Origin: a virus
Strand: one strand, 5' to 3'
Virus record (IMG/VR): IMGVR_UViG_3300028840_002431
Location: 62,001-126,000 of that record
Length of the DNA stretch: 64,000 nucleotides
The notes under the pieces are model-generated. The model was not told the origin of the DNA. It did no database searches and saw nothing but the letters and a program-made list of their open reading frames with translations. A program made the translations under genes and the position numbers. Position 1 is the first letter of the stretch. Each line of letters opens with the position of its first letter. Shown piece by piece: positions 13,198-20,583 of the stretch.

Positions 13198-14394
13198 GTG
13201 GACTCACGCTGGAAAACCTCGTCCGCCCTCCCTACCGAGATAAGGGAGCACCCCTTACTTAAGGCCGCTTCTAACAAGACGGCCACGTGGTGGAGAGGCG
13301 AATCCTTCCCCGACCTTGGTACCCATTTCGACAAGGGGCCAGCCACGTGGGCGGGCCTTGGACTTCTACGAAAGGCCCTCGAAGGAGGGGAACCCGTCCG
13401 GCAAGCCACCTGGGAAGGGAACCTGATTGTCCCCCACAAGGACTTGATCGAAGCCACGAAGAAGATACTGAATGTTCGGCCTCTGTACCTCACGGACTTT
13501 GGCAATAACAACGGTGTCGTACTTCTGGGTTCCGAGGACACCTGGGTCAATATCCGGCAAAGCGAGAGGGGCCAGACAGCGGATGTCCAAATCGTTACAT
13601 CCAGCCTTGAAGACGCCCTCAAGTCCGAAAAGCTCTTCAACGCTTGCATCCAGCCGGACGACCCCCGGAAGGGGTTAGTGTTTGCGCTGACCAAGTGCAT
13701 GACCGGGTACAGCCTTACCCGACTCGGTACTGCGGGCACACCGTTAGAAAGGGGTAACTACACGGACGCGGTCCTTGCTGACTATGACCACGTCGTCGCG
13801 GACCTCAAGACTCCAGGCCCGTGTGGAAGGCTGATTATATTTTCAGGATCTCCCGGCACCGGAAAGACTTTCCTGGTCCGCGCCCTTCTGACAGAGGTTC
13901 CCAACGCCGCCTTCGTCCTCATTCCTCCTCAGATGGTGAGCGACCTTGGTGCTCCGGAACTGTTGCCCGCTCTCCTCAACGCCAAGAACGAGATCAACGG
14001 CCCCATCATTCTCATCCTCGAAGACGGAGACAAGGCTCTCGTCAAGCGTAAGGATGGGGACATGAACACCATCTCGTCCCTTCTGAACCTGGGGGACGGT
14101 ATCCTGGGGTCCATCATGGACATCCGGATTCTCGCCACCACGAACGCCGAGACCCTGGAGATGGACCCGGCCACCCGCCGTAAGGGGAGGCTTTGCCGTC
14201 ACATACAAATCGATGCGTTGCCAGCCGAACAAGGCTCACAGATTGTCCAACGGCTCACCAACAATCCTTACACATTCAAGGGCGATACGGTCCTTGCCGA
14301 CGTGTACAGCGCCGCCCGTGAAAAGGGTTGGAAGCCAGCGGAAGTTGTGCCGCCCCGGCCAGAGGCGCGTCCCGAAATAATCGGTGTGTTATAG
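13198..14394 (+). CDS. AAA+ ATPase, 398 aa
   Basis: Walker A FSGSPGTGKTFL near residue 220, Walker B ILILEDGD near 275, and sensor-1 ILATTNAE near 315, followed by the RRKGR arginine region. AAA+ proteins remodel protein or nucleic-acid complexes. The first 200 residues are unrecognised. The GTG start gives VDSRWKTSSALP, related to the MDHxxWKTG tag. MoxR-type ATPases often work with vWA proteins, which this genome also encodes, but a direct link is inference. Confidence 0.85.
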   Translation: MDSRWKTSSALPTEIREHPLLKAASNKTATWWRGESFPDLGTHFDKGPATWAGLGLLRKALEGGEPVRQATWEGNLIVPHKDLIEATKKILNVRPLYLTDFGNNNGVVLLGSEDTWVNIRQSERGQTADVQIVTSSLEDALKSEKLFNACIQPDDPRKGLVFALTKCMTGYSLTRLGTAGTPLERGNYTDAVLADYDHVVADLKTPGPCGRLIIFSGSPGTGKTFLVRALLTEVPNAAFVLIPPQMVSDLGAPELLPALLNAKNEINGPIILILEDGDKALVKRKDGDMNTISSLLNLGDGILGSIMDIRILATTNAETLEMDPATRRKGRLCRHIQIDALPAEQGSQIVQRLTNNPYTFKGDTVLADVYSAAREKGWKPAEVVPPRPEARPEIIGVL

Positions 14395-14416
14395 AACGTT
14401 GTCAGTCTGTTACACG

Positions 14417-14456
14417 GTGAAGACTGGGTTCGACTCCCAGCGGTCGCCCCATGAGT
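14417..14456 (+). tRNA. isolated tRNA 3' half (T arm, acceptor strand and CCA)
   Basis: A perfect T arm CTGGG-TTCGACT-CCCAG is followed by CGGTCGC, discriminator C and CCA. No matching GCGACCG strand, D arm or anticodon arm is present nearby. It is on the plus strand, opposite to all other tRNAs here. It could be a remnant, an attachment-site-like tRNA tail, or a half gene; TTACACGG lies 16 nt upstream of the T arm. Confidence 0.4.
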
Positions 14457-14465
14457 GACCCCACC

Positions 14466-14887
14466 CTAAATTCCAGTGTATTGCCCCCGCGCATATGTCC
14501 TGATCCTATGACAACAAGCGCACACAACGTCGCACTTTTTCGTTTCCTCTAAAATCTCTTCCATGCTTCTGTTGTAGACCAAGCTGCTTATAGTGCCCGT
14601 TTTTTCGTTTTCCTCTCTGTGATCAAAATCCATTGCGATCGGTGGGAAAGAGTTTCCACAGTCCGCGCACGGTTTGTCTTTTAATTTGTCCACCAACGCT
14701 CTAACCCTATCTCTATGTCTAGCTGCTTTGTCTACATAATACTGCCTATTCTCCTCGTAGTGTTTTTTTAGATACGCCCGGTGGCACTTCTTACACGACT
14801 GATGACGGCCGTCTTTCTTAGCTCGATTTTAGAAAATTGCTCTGTGTCTTTCCGCTCCCCACACACCGTGCATCTCTTGGTCGTCAT
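14466..14887 (-). pseudogene. HNH endonuclease gene broken by a frameshift
   Basis: The reading starts MTTKRCTVCGERKDTEQFSK at 14887. It then shifts frame near 14812-14822 and continues with SCKKCHRAYLKKHYEENRQ, and on to CADCG, AMDFDHR and CACCHR. The two halves together make a zinc-knuckle plus HNH protein like that at 2131. A single-base change explains the break; programmed shifting at the AAAG run is possible but unsupported. Confidence 0.6.
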
Positions 14888-14921
14888 ACTACGAACCATA
14901 ACACAGATCCGTATCAATAGC

Positions 14922-14991
14922 TCGGGCGGATGGAATTGAACCACCGTCTCTAGGGCCAGAACCTAGCGTACTACCATTGTACGACGCCCGA
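14922..14991 (-). tRNA. tRNA-Gln(CTG)
   Basis: Acceptor TCGGGCG/CGCCCGA; stem CTAGG/CCTAG closing loop TTCTGGC. Confidence 0.9.
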
Positions 14992-15001
14992 ATATCTTGG
15001 C

Positions 15002-15071
15002 ACGGGTGGCTGGAATCGAACCAACGTTAACCGGGTCAAAGCCGGTCGCTCTGCCATTGAGCTACACCCGT
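15002..15071 (-). tRNA. tRNA-Gln(TTG), second copy
   Basis: Acceptor ACGGGTG/CACCCGT; stem ACCGG/CCGGT closing loop CTTTGAC. The body differs from the Gln(TTG) at 3083. Confidence 0.85.
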
Positions 15072-15076
15072 ATGGC

Positions 15077-15160
15077 GGAGAGCAGAGGAGTCGAACCCCA
15101 CACCCGTGAAGGTGCCCATTGGTTAGCAACCAAGTTCCGCGCCACGCGAATTTACTCTCC
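15077..15160 (-). tRNA. tRNA-Ser(GCT)
   Basis: Class II; acceptor GGAGAGT/GCTCTCC; loop TTGCTAA; long variable arm. Confidence 0.9.
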
Positions 15161-15186
15161 AAAAGATTTGATAAGACTACAGAGGC

Positions 15187-15579
15187 ATGGAAAAGATAGC
15201 CTCACCCAAAGAGCTTGCCGCTGAACTCCAACGGATTCTGGCCTACACGGAAACCGCCGAACCCAGCCGTGAGAAAATAGCCGCCGACCTGAAGGCTCTG
15301 GCCAACAGGGTGGCTTTCCCAGCCCGTAGAACCAAAGGCCCTTCGTTCGGCCAAGAGGGGTGGGAACCAAAATATGACAAGAGCCTCCGGAGAAAATACC
15401 AGAGGGCCATGCGAGGAGTTGACGCCTATCTCGAAAAAGCTCGTGAACTAGCCATCGAGATGGGTTTCCCGCCCGACGAAAAAGAGGGGCAGGATATGAA
15501 TCCAGCCGGGGCGCTTTGGGAAGCAATGGGAAAGGCCCACCGTACCTACAAGTGTAACATCTACTGGATGATCGATTAG
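15187..15579 (+). CDS. hypothetical protein, 130 aa
   Basis: Begins MEKIASPKELAAELQRIL, an amphipathic helical N terminus. The body is helical and charged, ending AMGKAHRTYKCNIYWMID. Placed between two tRNA-Ser genes on the opposite strand. No family recognised. Confidence 0.68.
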   Translation: MEKIASPKELAAELQRILAYTETAEPSREKIAADLKALANRVAFPARRTKGPSFGQEGWEPKYDKSLRRKYQRAMRGVDAYLEKARELAIEMGFPPDEKEGQDMNPAGALWEAMGKAHRTYKCNIYWMID

Positions 15580-15581
15580 GC

Positions 15582-15664
15582 GGAGAGCAGAGGAGTCGAA
15601 CCCCAGGCCCGAAGGCTCGCACAGATTTCAAGTCTGGCCCCACACCGTTGCAGGTTTACTCTCC
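15582..15664 (-). tRNA. tRNA-Ser(TGA)
   Basis: Class II; acceptor GGAGAGT/GCTCTCC, nearly identical to the Ser(GCT) neighbour; loop CTTGAAA. Confidence 0.9.
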
Positions 15665-16309
15665 ATGTATAGTTACGATCGACGGTTCGCCAAATACATC
15701 GTTGAAACACGTTCACGTAAGCCTGGGATCAACGACGATGGTACCGTCACTGTGCTCCACGGAACCTCAACCATCAACGCCGCCCTGATTCGTGAACAGG
15801 GATTCAAACCCTTTGACGCCATGGACGTGGCGACCGTGGTGGCCGAAGCGTACGGCCTTAAGCCTCGTGATATCTACGACAGTGTTTACTTCGAGTTCCC
15901 TAGAGGGCGTCGGGATGTCAACAAGGTGTTTTTCACATCGTCTCCTGAGACCGCACAAGTACACGGAGTCCCCGAATCAATCCAGGACGCCCTGACCGCT
16001 GTATGGGCCGCGAAACACCCAGAATGGTCGCAGCAAGACGCCGCTACAAGAGACGACGTGAGAAAACGAGAGAAGCACAGGAAAGAGTGGATCAGAAAAG
16101 AAGCACAGAGGTTTGGAAAGCCGGAAACCCTCGCCGTCACGTTGCCGTGGGAAGTAGTGGGAGACAACGCCTTTGGGAAGAAGCTAAGTCTCGAACGGTA
16201 CCTGGAAATCGTTGGCGGCCCGCAAGACTGGGACGACCTCTTACACAACTTCTCACTCCCGATATCGGCGTTGCGGGGCACCACCGTCAAGATAGCCCCT
16301 TACCGTTAG
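15665..16309 (+). CDS. MYSYDRR-tagged ADP-ribosyltransferase-like protein, 214 aa
   Basis: Begins MYSYDRRFAKYIVETR. From about residue 25 the pattern VLHGTSTINAALIREQGFKP, then VFFTSSPETAQVHG and a C-terminal FSLPISALRGTTVKI, resembles the ADP-ribosyltransferase fold (H..G, Y/F-S, and terminal strand). The catalytic Glu is not certain, so the call is tentative. Phage ADP-ribosyltransferases such as T4 Alt are carried in the virion; that would fit the N-terminal tag being a packaging signal. The ATG lies directly at the edge of tRNA-Ser. Confidence 0.6.
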   Translation: MYSYDRRFAKYIVETRSRKPGINDDGTVTVLHGTSTINAALIREQGFKPFDAMDVATVVAEAYGLKPRDIYDSVYFEFPRGRRDVNKVFFTSSPETAQVHGVPESIQDALTAVWAAKHPEWSQQDAATRDDVRKREKHRKEWIRKEAQRFGKPETLAVTLPWEVVGDNAFGKKLSLERYLEIVGGPQDWDDLLHNFSLPISALRGTTVKIAPYR

Positions 16310-16310
16310 C

Positions 16311-16393
16311 GGAAGACAGAGGATTCGAACCCCACACCTTTCGGTGCCCACTGATTTCGAGTCAGGGCCGATACCGATACCGGATTGTCTTCC
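16311..16393 (-). tRNA. tRNA-Ser(CGA)
   Basis: Class II; acceptor GGAAGAC/GTCTTCC; loop CTCGAAA. Confidence 0.9.
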
Positions 16394-16397
16394 CTGG

Positions 16398-16470
16398 TAG
16401 GCACGGGCAGAGTTGAACTGCCAACCCCTACCGTGTCAAGGTAGTGCTCTTCCGTTGAGCTACGTGCCTA
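16398..16470 (-). tRNA. tRNA-Val(GAC)
   Basis: Acceptor TAGGCAC/GTGCCTA; stem CTACC/GGTAG closing loop TTGACAC. Confidence 0.9.
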
Positions 16471-16473
16471 TGG

Positions 16474-16543
16474 TCGCAACGAGGGGAATTGAACCCCTGC
16501 GAACCGGCGTATGAAACCGTCCTCCCTCCATGGGTCGTTGCGA
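16474..16543 (-). tRNA. tRNA with CAT anticodon (Met or Ile2)
   Basis: Acceptor TCGCAAC/GTTGCGA; loop TTCATAC; the D arm is short (CCC-ATGGA-GGG). Initiator, elongator or lysidine-type Ile cannot be told apart by eye. Confidence 0.82.
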
Positions 16544-16549
16544 AGAACC

Positions 16550-16843
16550 CTATGCTTTCCAACGGCCTTGACCGCCAGCGAGCCGTGTGACGGAAGAAGC
16601 ATGTATTTCCGCGATCATTTCCGAGACTTTGTTGGCAACTTTGTCCGGTAAGGAGGGGAACTGATAGTTTCCCTCTGGCTCCTTGCCGAAGGGTACGGAG
16701 ACATTCAACTGATGAGTGAGTACACGCTTCGGAGTTTCTTCGGAAACACTTATGATGTAGTCGTTGGAATCACGTACTCGTTGCGGCGAGCGTGACACTT
16801 TGACTTTGAAGTTGACCCTAACGGAAGCCTTCAAAGAATCCAT
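16550..16843 (-). CDS. hypothetical protein, 97 aa
   Basis: Start taken at ATG 16843 (MDSLKASVRVNFKVKVSRS); a GTG at 16882 would overlap the upstream gene. Mostly beta-strand pattern, then a helix. No family recognised. Confidence 0.55.
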   Translation of the reverse strand: MDSLKASVRVNFKVKVSRSPQRVRDSNDYIISVSEETPKRVLTHQLNVSVPFGKEPEGNYQFPSLPDKVANKVSEMIAEIHASSVTRLAGGQGRWKA

Positions 16844-16866
16844 ACCAACGGCGGAATAACAAAAAC

Positions 16867-17073
16867 TTAGTAAATGTCCCACCAGATGGTGGGCGGGTGC
16901 CGGTCTTGGATATCGTCGTACCGCCCGTGGGCCATCAATTCTCGAACCTTGGCCCGGTGCTTCTGCCAGTAAGCTTTCCGGTACGGGATAAGAGACGGAG
17001 GTGTCCGCCGCCAGCCTTTGCCTTCTTTTCTAGGGTTATGCTTAGCGAGTTTACGCCTATAATTTCGGTGCAT
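16867..17073 (-). CDS. small basic protein, 68 aa
   Basis: Begins MHRNYRRKLAKHNPRKEGKG; very basic N terminus, ends PPTIWWDIY. GGAGGA is placed just upstream of the ATG and next to a 12-bp hairpin. Possibly nucleic-acid binding. Confidence 0.6.
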   Translation of the reverse strand: MHRNYRRKLAKHNPRKEGKGWRRTPPSLIPYRKAYWQKHRAKVRELMAHGRYDDIQDRHPPTIWWDIY

Positions 17074-17080
17074 TCGTCCT

Positions 17081-17109
17081 CCAACAGGTCATCACTAATG
17101 ACCTGTTGG
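17081..17109. terminator. hairpin next to a ribosome site
   Basis: Perfect 12-bp inverted repeat CCAACAGGTCAT / ATGACCTGTTGG with loop CACTA. On the minus strand its 3' arm runs into GGAGGA of the gene at 17073, so it may be a terminator, RNA stabiliser or translational operator. Confidence 0.55.
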
Positions 17110-17144
17110 GGGCTTCTGGCTCCAAATCCTCATAGGGTTCTCCG

Positions 17145-17459
17145 TCAAAATGCAGACAACACAAGGTGAATTAAACTGATAACTGTAAGAATGATGGCTG
17201 TCAAGAACAGCCAACTGTTCCCGTCTCTGCGCCAGCGCATGGCACACGCGCTACCGAACTCGTGATCAACCATCTGTTTGCGGACCACCATGACCACCGA
17301 CCCATCCTTACGGAGATCGGTTCTAGGTTCAGGGGCTATCGGGACGACATCAATCTGCCGCCAACAATACGAACACGTGATCTTGAAAGTCTCCCCCTCA
17401 AGATCCTTACGGTAGCCACCGCCGATCCACCCTGAGCCACGGCACTTCATACCGTACAT
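17145..17459 (-). CDS. zinc-finger protein with C-terminal membrane helix, 104 aa
   Basis: Cys pair ITCSYCWRQID in the first half, and a C-terminal hydrophobic helix WLFLTAIILTVISLIHLVL that should span a membrane. ATG 17459 overlaps the promoter-like element GGTGTAAT itself, so translation would be leaderless unless it starts at the second ATG (17450). Confidence 0.65.
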   Translation of the reverse strand: MYGMKCRGSGWIGGGYRKDLEGETFKITCSYCWRQIDVVPIAPEPRTDLRKDGSVVMVVRKQMVDHEFGSACAMRWRRDGNSWLFLTAIILTVISLIHLVLSAF

Positions 17460-17465
17460 TACACC
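17458..17465 (-). promoter_or_regulatory. GGTGTAAT promoter-like element overlapping a start codon
   Basis: The AT of GGTGTAAT followed by G makes the ATG of the downstream gene. Confidence 0.45.
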
Positions 17466-17474
17466 AAACTTGGA

Positions 17475-17547
17475 CTCGGAGGCCGGACTCTAACCGACTG
17501 GGTTGTCAATCCCTGACAAGGGACCCACTATTCAACTTAGCTCCGAG
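17475..17547 (-). tRNA. degenerate or atypical tRNA
   Basis: Exactly 73 nt with acceptor CTCGGAG/CTCCGAG, but the T loop is TTAGAGT instead of TTCGAAT, and no regular anticodon arm forms. TCCC-TTGTCA-GGGA is the only central hairpin, which might suggest GTC. Identity unassigned. Confidence 0.5.
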
Positions 17548-17552
17548 ATGGC

Positions 17553-17623
17553 ACCCCTGAAGAGAGTCGAACTCCCATCTTCCGGTCCGTAGCCGGACGC
17601 TCTGTCCGTTGAGCTACAGGGGC
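17553..17623 (-). tRNA. tRNA-Arg(ACG)
   Basis: Acceptor GCCCCTG/CAGGGGT; stem TCCGG/CCGGA closing loop CTACGGA. Confidence 0.9.
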
Positions 17624-17630
17624 TTGTAGC

Positions 17631-17701
17631 GTCCCCAGGAGGAATCGAACTTCCATCTTCGGTTCCGGAGACCGACGCTCTGTCCGTTGAGCTATGGGGA
17701 C
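17631..17701 (-). tRNA. tRNA-Arg(CCG)
   Basis: Acceptor GTCCCCA/TGGGGAC; loop CTCCGGA. Confidence 0.9.
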
Positions 17702-17710
17702 TTGGTTGGC

Positions 17711-17781
17711 AGGGGCACTGGGAATCGAACCCAGATCAATGGCTTAGAAGGCCACCGCATTGTCCATTATGCTATGCCCCC
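17711..17781 (-). tRNA. tRNA-Arg(TCT)
   Basis: Acceptor GGGGGCA/TGCCCCT; loop CTTCTAA. Confidence 0.9.
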
Positions 17782-17786
17782 ATGGA

Positions 17787-17856
17787 GTCGCGGGTGGGAG
17801 TCGAACCCGAACCTCACCGGGGTTGCAACCCGGCACCATCCCAGATGGACCGCGAC
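17787..17856 (-). tRNA. tRNA-Cys(GCA)
   Basis: Acceptor GTCGCGG/CCGCGAC; stem CCGGG/CCCGG closing loop TTGCAAC. Confidence 0.9.
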
Positions 17857-17864
17857 AAAGGGTG

Positions 17865-18299
17865 CTAATCTAAAAAGTTCTCTAGAAGCGACTCAAGGTC
17901 GTCGAGTTCGAGGCGTCTCAAGGCCAGCCGGAAGTAGAAGGCTCCTGGGTCTCGTTCTAACTCCCGTTGAAGACCCTGGATGGCCTTCACGTGCCTGAGC
18001 AGTTCCTGGGCCTTGGGCTTCGTGGCTTGGATGGCCCGGCTCTGGTGTTGTATGTTTTCCCAGTCTCTCAGGTGCCTACGAAGGCTGGCCGCGAGGTGGT
18101 CGGGCTTCTTCATGTAGTAGGCCAACTCGCTCTTACGAGGCTTCTTGACGACCCCCATGTCCTTGAACAACTTCCGGTAGAGGGGAAGCGCCCTGTCCAT
18201 GTCCCTTTGGATGACGATATCGACTAACTCATCGATCCGCCTCTCCAGGTCGGCTTTGGTGGCCTCGAATGCTACGCGCCTGTCGTACCCATAGCCCAT
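17865..18299 (-). CDS. YGYDRR-tagged helical protein, 144 aa
   Basis: Start chosen at ATG 18299 to give MGYGYDRRVAFEATKADLE, a variant of the MYSYDRR tag. The rest is long charged helices. Function unknown. Confidence 0.7.
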   Translation of the reverse strand: MGYGYDRRVAFEATKADLERRIDELVDIVIQRDMDRALPLYRKLFKDMGVVKKPRKSELAYYMKKPDHLAASLRRHLRDWENIQHQSRAIQATKPKAQELLRHVKAIQGLQRELERDPGAFYFRLALRRLELDDLESLLENFLD

Positions 18300-18330
18300 G
18301 CCTACCGTTATTACCAAAAGAACACCGACT

Positions 18331-18648
18331 TTACTGACCCCCGCAGTAGCCCTGTTTTTGCTCTTTACAGGTTCGGGCCTTGGCGATCAGCCAATCGATA
18401 TGACCCTTTATCCTCCCGATCGTCTCGTCCCACTCTTCGTCCTTCCGCTCGTTTTGTCTTTTCTTACAATCATCGAGCATCCGGCTCCAGTTATTAATGG
18501 CCGATCGGGTCTCTGCATGGGCCTCTTCGATCTCTTTTTCGGCCGCTTGCCGCGCTACCTGGGCCTTGTTGTGGAGGTGGTAAATCGTACCGGTTTCCAG
18601 CATCACAAGGAGGGCCAGCGCCACGATAATTACGTTCTTCCAGTGCAT
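18331..18648 (-). CDS. membrane-anchored coiled-coil protein (i-spanin-like)
   Basis: Starts MHWKNVIIVALALLVMLETG: one N-terminal membrane helix, then a charged coiled coil (QAAEKEIEEAHAETRSAI) and Cys residues near the C terminus. This is the layout of phage inner-membrane spanins, but many small anchored coiled coils look alike. The ATG at 18648 is 7 nt after CGGTGTAAT. Confidence 0.5.
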   Translation of the reverse strand: MHWKNVIIVALALLVMLETGTIYHLHNKAQVARQAAEKEIEEAHAETRSAINNWSRMLDDCKKRQNERKDEEWDETIGRIKGHIDWLIAKARTCKEQKQGYCGGQ

Positions 18649-18655
18649 CCACGTA

Positions 18656-18664
18656 ATTACACCG
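18656..18664 (-). promoter_or_regulatory. CGGTGTAAT promoter-like element
   Basis: Ends 7 nt before the ATG at 18648. Confidence 0.5.
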
Positions 18665-18705
18665 TCGGTAGCTGGCATCATACCCCTAGATCATACCCGC
18701 GTGGA

Positions 18706-18776
18706 GCGAGCGATGGGAGTCGAACCCACTTGGTGCTGCTTGGAAGGCAGCCGCCTGACCGTTAGGCTACGCTCGC
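18706..18776 (-). tRNA. tRNA-Gly(TCC)
   Basis: Acceptor GCGAGCG/CGCTCGC; stem GCTGC/GCAGC closing loop CTTCCAA. Confidence 0.9.
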
Positions 18777-18781
18777 ATGGC

Positions 18782-18866
18782 GGAAGCAGGAGGATTCGAA
18801 CCCCATACCCGTGAAGGTACCCACTGATTTCCAGTCAGGGCCGACACCAATGCCGGTTCTACTTCC
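18782..18866 (-). tRNA. tRNA-Ser(GGA)
   Basis: Class II; acceptor GGAAGTA/TGCTTCC; loop CTGGAAA. Confidence 0.9.
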
Positions 18867-18871
18867 CCGTG

Positions 18872-19030
18872 TTAGTATTTCCCCCTCAACGAGGGAAACC
18901 AGAAAGCCGCCCGTCGAATCGCTTCTAACATCTTACCTTCTGGTTTGACGACCTTTGCCCCAAGCGCTTTGGCCACCGCTTCCGGATCTATCTTAGGGGC
19001 TTTGGGACCCGTGTCTTTGACTTTCTTCAT
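18872..19030 (-). CDS. small basic protein, 52 aa
   Basis: Begins MKKVKDTGPKAPKIDPEAVA and ends FWFPSLRGKY. GGAGG precedes the ATG at good spacing. It lies between tRNA-Ile and tRNA-Ser on the same strand. No family recognised. Confidence 0.55.
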   Translation of the reverse strand: MKKVKDTGPKAPKIDPEAVAKALGAKVVKPEGKMLEAIRRAAFWFPSLRGKY

Positions 19031-19044
19031 TCTAACCTCCTGGT

Positions 19045-19115
19045 AGGCCGTATGAGAGTCGAACTCATGTCGCTCGCTTATAGGGCGAGTGCTCTGGCCA
19101 CTGAGCTAACGGCCC
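19045..19115 (-). tRNA. tRNA-Ile(TAT) with C33
   Basis: Acceptor GGGCCGT/ACGGCCT; stem CTCGC/GCGAG closing loop CCTATAA, with C instead of T at 33. Would read AUA. Confidence 0.85.
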
Positions 19116-19130
19116 GGTGTAGGGAACAGC

Positions 19131-19412
19131 ATGTCCAAAAAGAAGCTCAAAGAAGGCACGTTGGAGATTTGCAACCTGCCCGACTTCTCCGAAATCCTTG
19201 GTTGTTTCACGCCGGGCGAAGAGGACGAGCACACCCACTTGGGAAACGTGCTCCAACGGATAACAGCCTGTGGCCGTTCTGTCGGAGACATGATGCCTTT
19301 CAGCCGGGACGTGGTCATCGACTGCCCTGACTGCGTGGCGGAGCTAACCCACCGGGGAAACGACCGAAAAGCCGCTAATCAGCCTTTCGGTGTCGTCACA
19401 CACAAGGAGTAG
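19131..19412 (+). CDS. hypothetical protein, 93 aa
   Basis: Begins MSKKKLKEGTLEICNLPDF. Cys residues in VIDCPDCVAELTH suggest a possible metal site with upstream HTH. No family recognised. Confidence 0.58.
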   Translation: MSKKKLKEGTLEICNLPDFSEILGCFTPGEEDEHTHLGNVLQRITACGRSVGDMMPFSRDVVIDCPDCVAELTHRGNDRKAANQPFGVVTHKE

Positions 19413-19413
19413 A

Positions 19414-19484
19414 GCCTACACCTGGAATCGAACCAGGATCTCTCCCGTACCAGGGGAGTGCATTGGCCATTGTGCTATGTAGGC
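19414..19484 (-). tRNA. tRNA-Thr(GGT)
   Basis: Acceptor GCCTACA/TGTAGGC; stem CTCCC/GGGAG closing loop CTGGTAC. Confidence 0.9.
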
Positions 19485-19488
19485 GAAT

Positions 19489-19740
19489 TCAGGGACGCAG
19501 CCCAAGCAGGGATAGCGCCTCGTCCTCGTTCAACCAACCCCGCTGGCAACAAAAGCGGCCAGTGTCCGCGTCCAGAATAACGTGCTGTGCAGCGTCCACC
19601 ATGGCTACGCCGACCCTCCAAAAACTCCACCGTCCGTAGTTATTGTGAGAGCAATTGAGCTTTTCGTCGCGTACTGCCTGTACCAACTGACAGAACTCTT
19701 CTAGCGTCGGCTCCCAAGCTTCACGTCTTTGACAGGGCAT
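19489..19740 (-). CDS. hypothetical protein, 83 aa
   Basis: Begins MPCQRREAWEPTLEEFCQL. Aromatic-rich middle (NNYGRWSFWRVG). ATG lies 7 nt after CGGTGTAAT. Function unknown. Confidence 0.6.
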   Translation of the reverse strand: MPCQRREAWEPTLEEFCQLVQAVRDEKLNCSHNNYGRWSFWRVGVAMVDAAQHVILDADTGRFCCQRGWLNEDEALSLLGLRP

Positions 19741-19747
19741 GTTCTAG

Positions 19748-19756
19748 ATTACACCG
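19748..19756 (-). promoter_or_regulatory. CGGTGTAAT promoter-like element
   Basis: Seven bases before ATG 19740, directly after tRNA-Leu on the same strand. Confidence 0.5.
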
Positions 19757-19761
19757 ATGGT

Positions 19762-19845
19762 GCGAGAGGCGGGAATCGAACCCGCACGACCTCTCGGCCA
19801 GAAGATTTTAAGTCTCCCGCGTCTGCCTAGTTCCGCCACTCTCGC
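19762..19845 (-). tRNA. tRNA-Leu(TAA)
   Basis: Class II; acceptor GCGAGAG/CTCTCGC; loop CTTAAAA. Confidence 0.9.
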
Positions 19846-19871
19846 AAATGGTTTTGTGTGATTATATAAAC

Positions 19872-20138
19872 ATGGACCACGACCGCTGGAAAGATAAGTC
19901 AGCCGCCCCGAAGCCAAGCGTAGAGCAAGCCGGTAAGGACGCCTTCAAACAACTGGACGAGGCCATCAATCATATAGAAAAGGCCATCCCCCTCTTTACC
20001 GGCGCGAGAGACTACCTATCCGGCTGGTCCCACACCTTCCGGGAAATGCACAGAGACGTGGACCGCCTTGTAGGCGACGCGGAAGAGATAGAGCGCGACG
20101 CGAACAAGATCCGCATGGACCTCTGGAAATACCGTTAG
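19872..20138 (+). CDS. MDHDRWKDK-tagged helical protein, 88 aa
   Basis: Begins MDHDRWKDKSAAPKPSVEQ, a member of the MDHxxWKTG tag group, then a long helical region. Followed by the next gene after one base. Confidence 0.68.
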   Translation: MDHDRWKDKSAAPKPSVEQAGKDAFKQLDEAINHIEKAIPLFTGARDYLSGWSHTFREMHRDVDRLVGDAEEIERDANKIRMDLWKYR

Positions 20139-20139
20139 G

Positions 20140-20463
20140 ATGGTTGAAGCCACCGTAGTTGCCGACCGGTACGCCGCCGCTAAGGTCAAGAAAATCAAGG
20201 ACCAGGGGTGGGATATTACCGTCCCGGTCATCCAGGGGGCCGCTGCCGTCGATGGTGCTGTGGAAGTGTACGCCGAAAAAGACGGGGTAAAGCTGAAACT
20301 CCGCTACTGGTTCGAGCGGTATACCCGCCGTGTCTTTCTCAAGGCCGAAGGCGTCTTCAATGTGGCCATGCCTCGACAGAACCTCGAACGACAAATCCCG
20401 TCCGCCTTCAAGAAAATGATCCGACGCCACGTCCTGAGGCACATCGACAAGCTACCCAGATAG
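20140..20463 (+). CDS. VVADRYAAAK-tagged protein, 107 aa
   Basis: Begins MVEATVVADRYAAAKVKKI; the same N-terminal type occurs at 34368. Beta-rich middle, basic helical end (PSAFKKMIRRHVLRHIDK). Function unknown. Confidence 0.68.
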   Translation: MVEATVVADRYAAAKVKKIKDQGWDITVPVIQGAAAVDGAVEVYAEKDGVKLKLRYWFERYTRRVFLKAEGVFNVAMPRQNLERQIPSAFKKMIRRHVLRHIDKLPR

Positions 20464-20464
20464 T

Positions 20465-20546
20465 GCGAGAAGAGGGACTCGAACCCTCACGCCCTCTCGG
20501 ACACCTGATTTTGAGTCAGGCGCGTCTGCCATTCCGCCACTCTCGC
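20465..20546 (-). tRNA. tRNA-Leu(CAA)
   Basis: Class II; acceptor GCGAGAG/TTCTCGC; loop CTCAAAA. Confidence 0.9.
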
Positions 20547-20583
20547 AAAATAATACTGAAAAGACTTATACGGAGATATAGAT

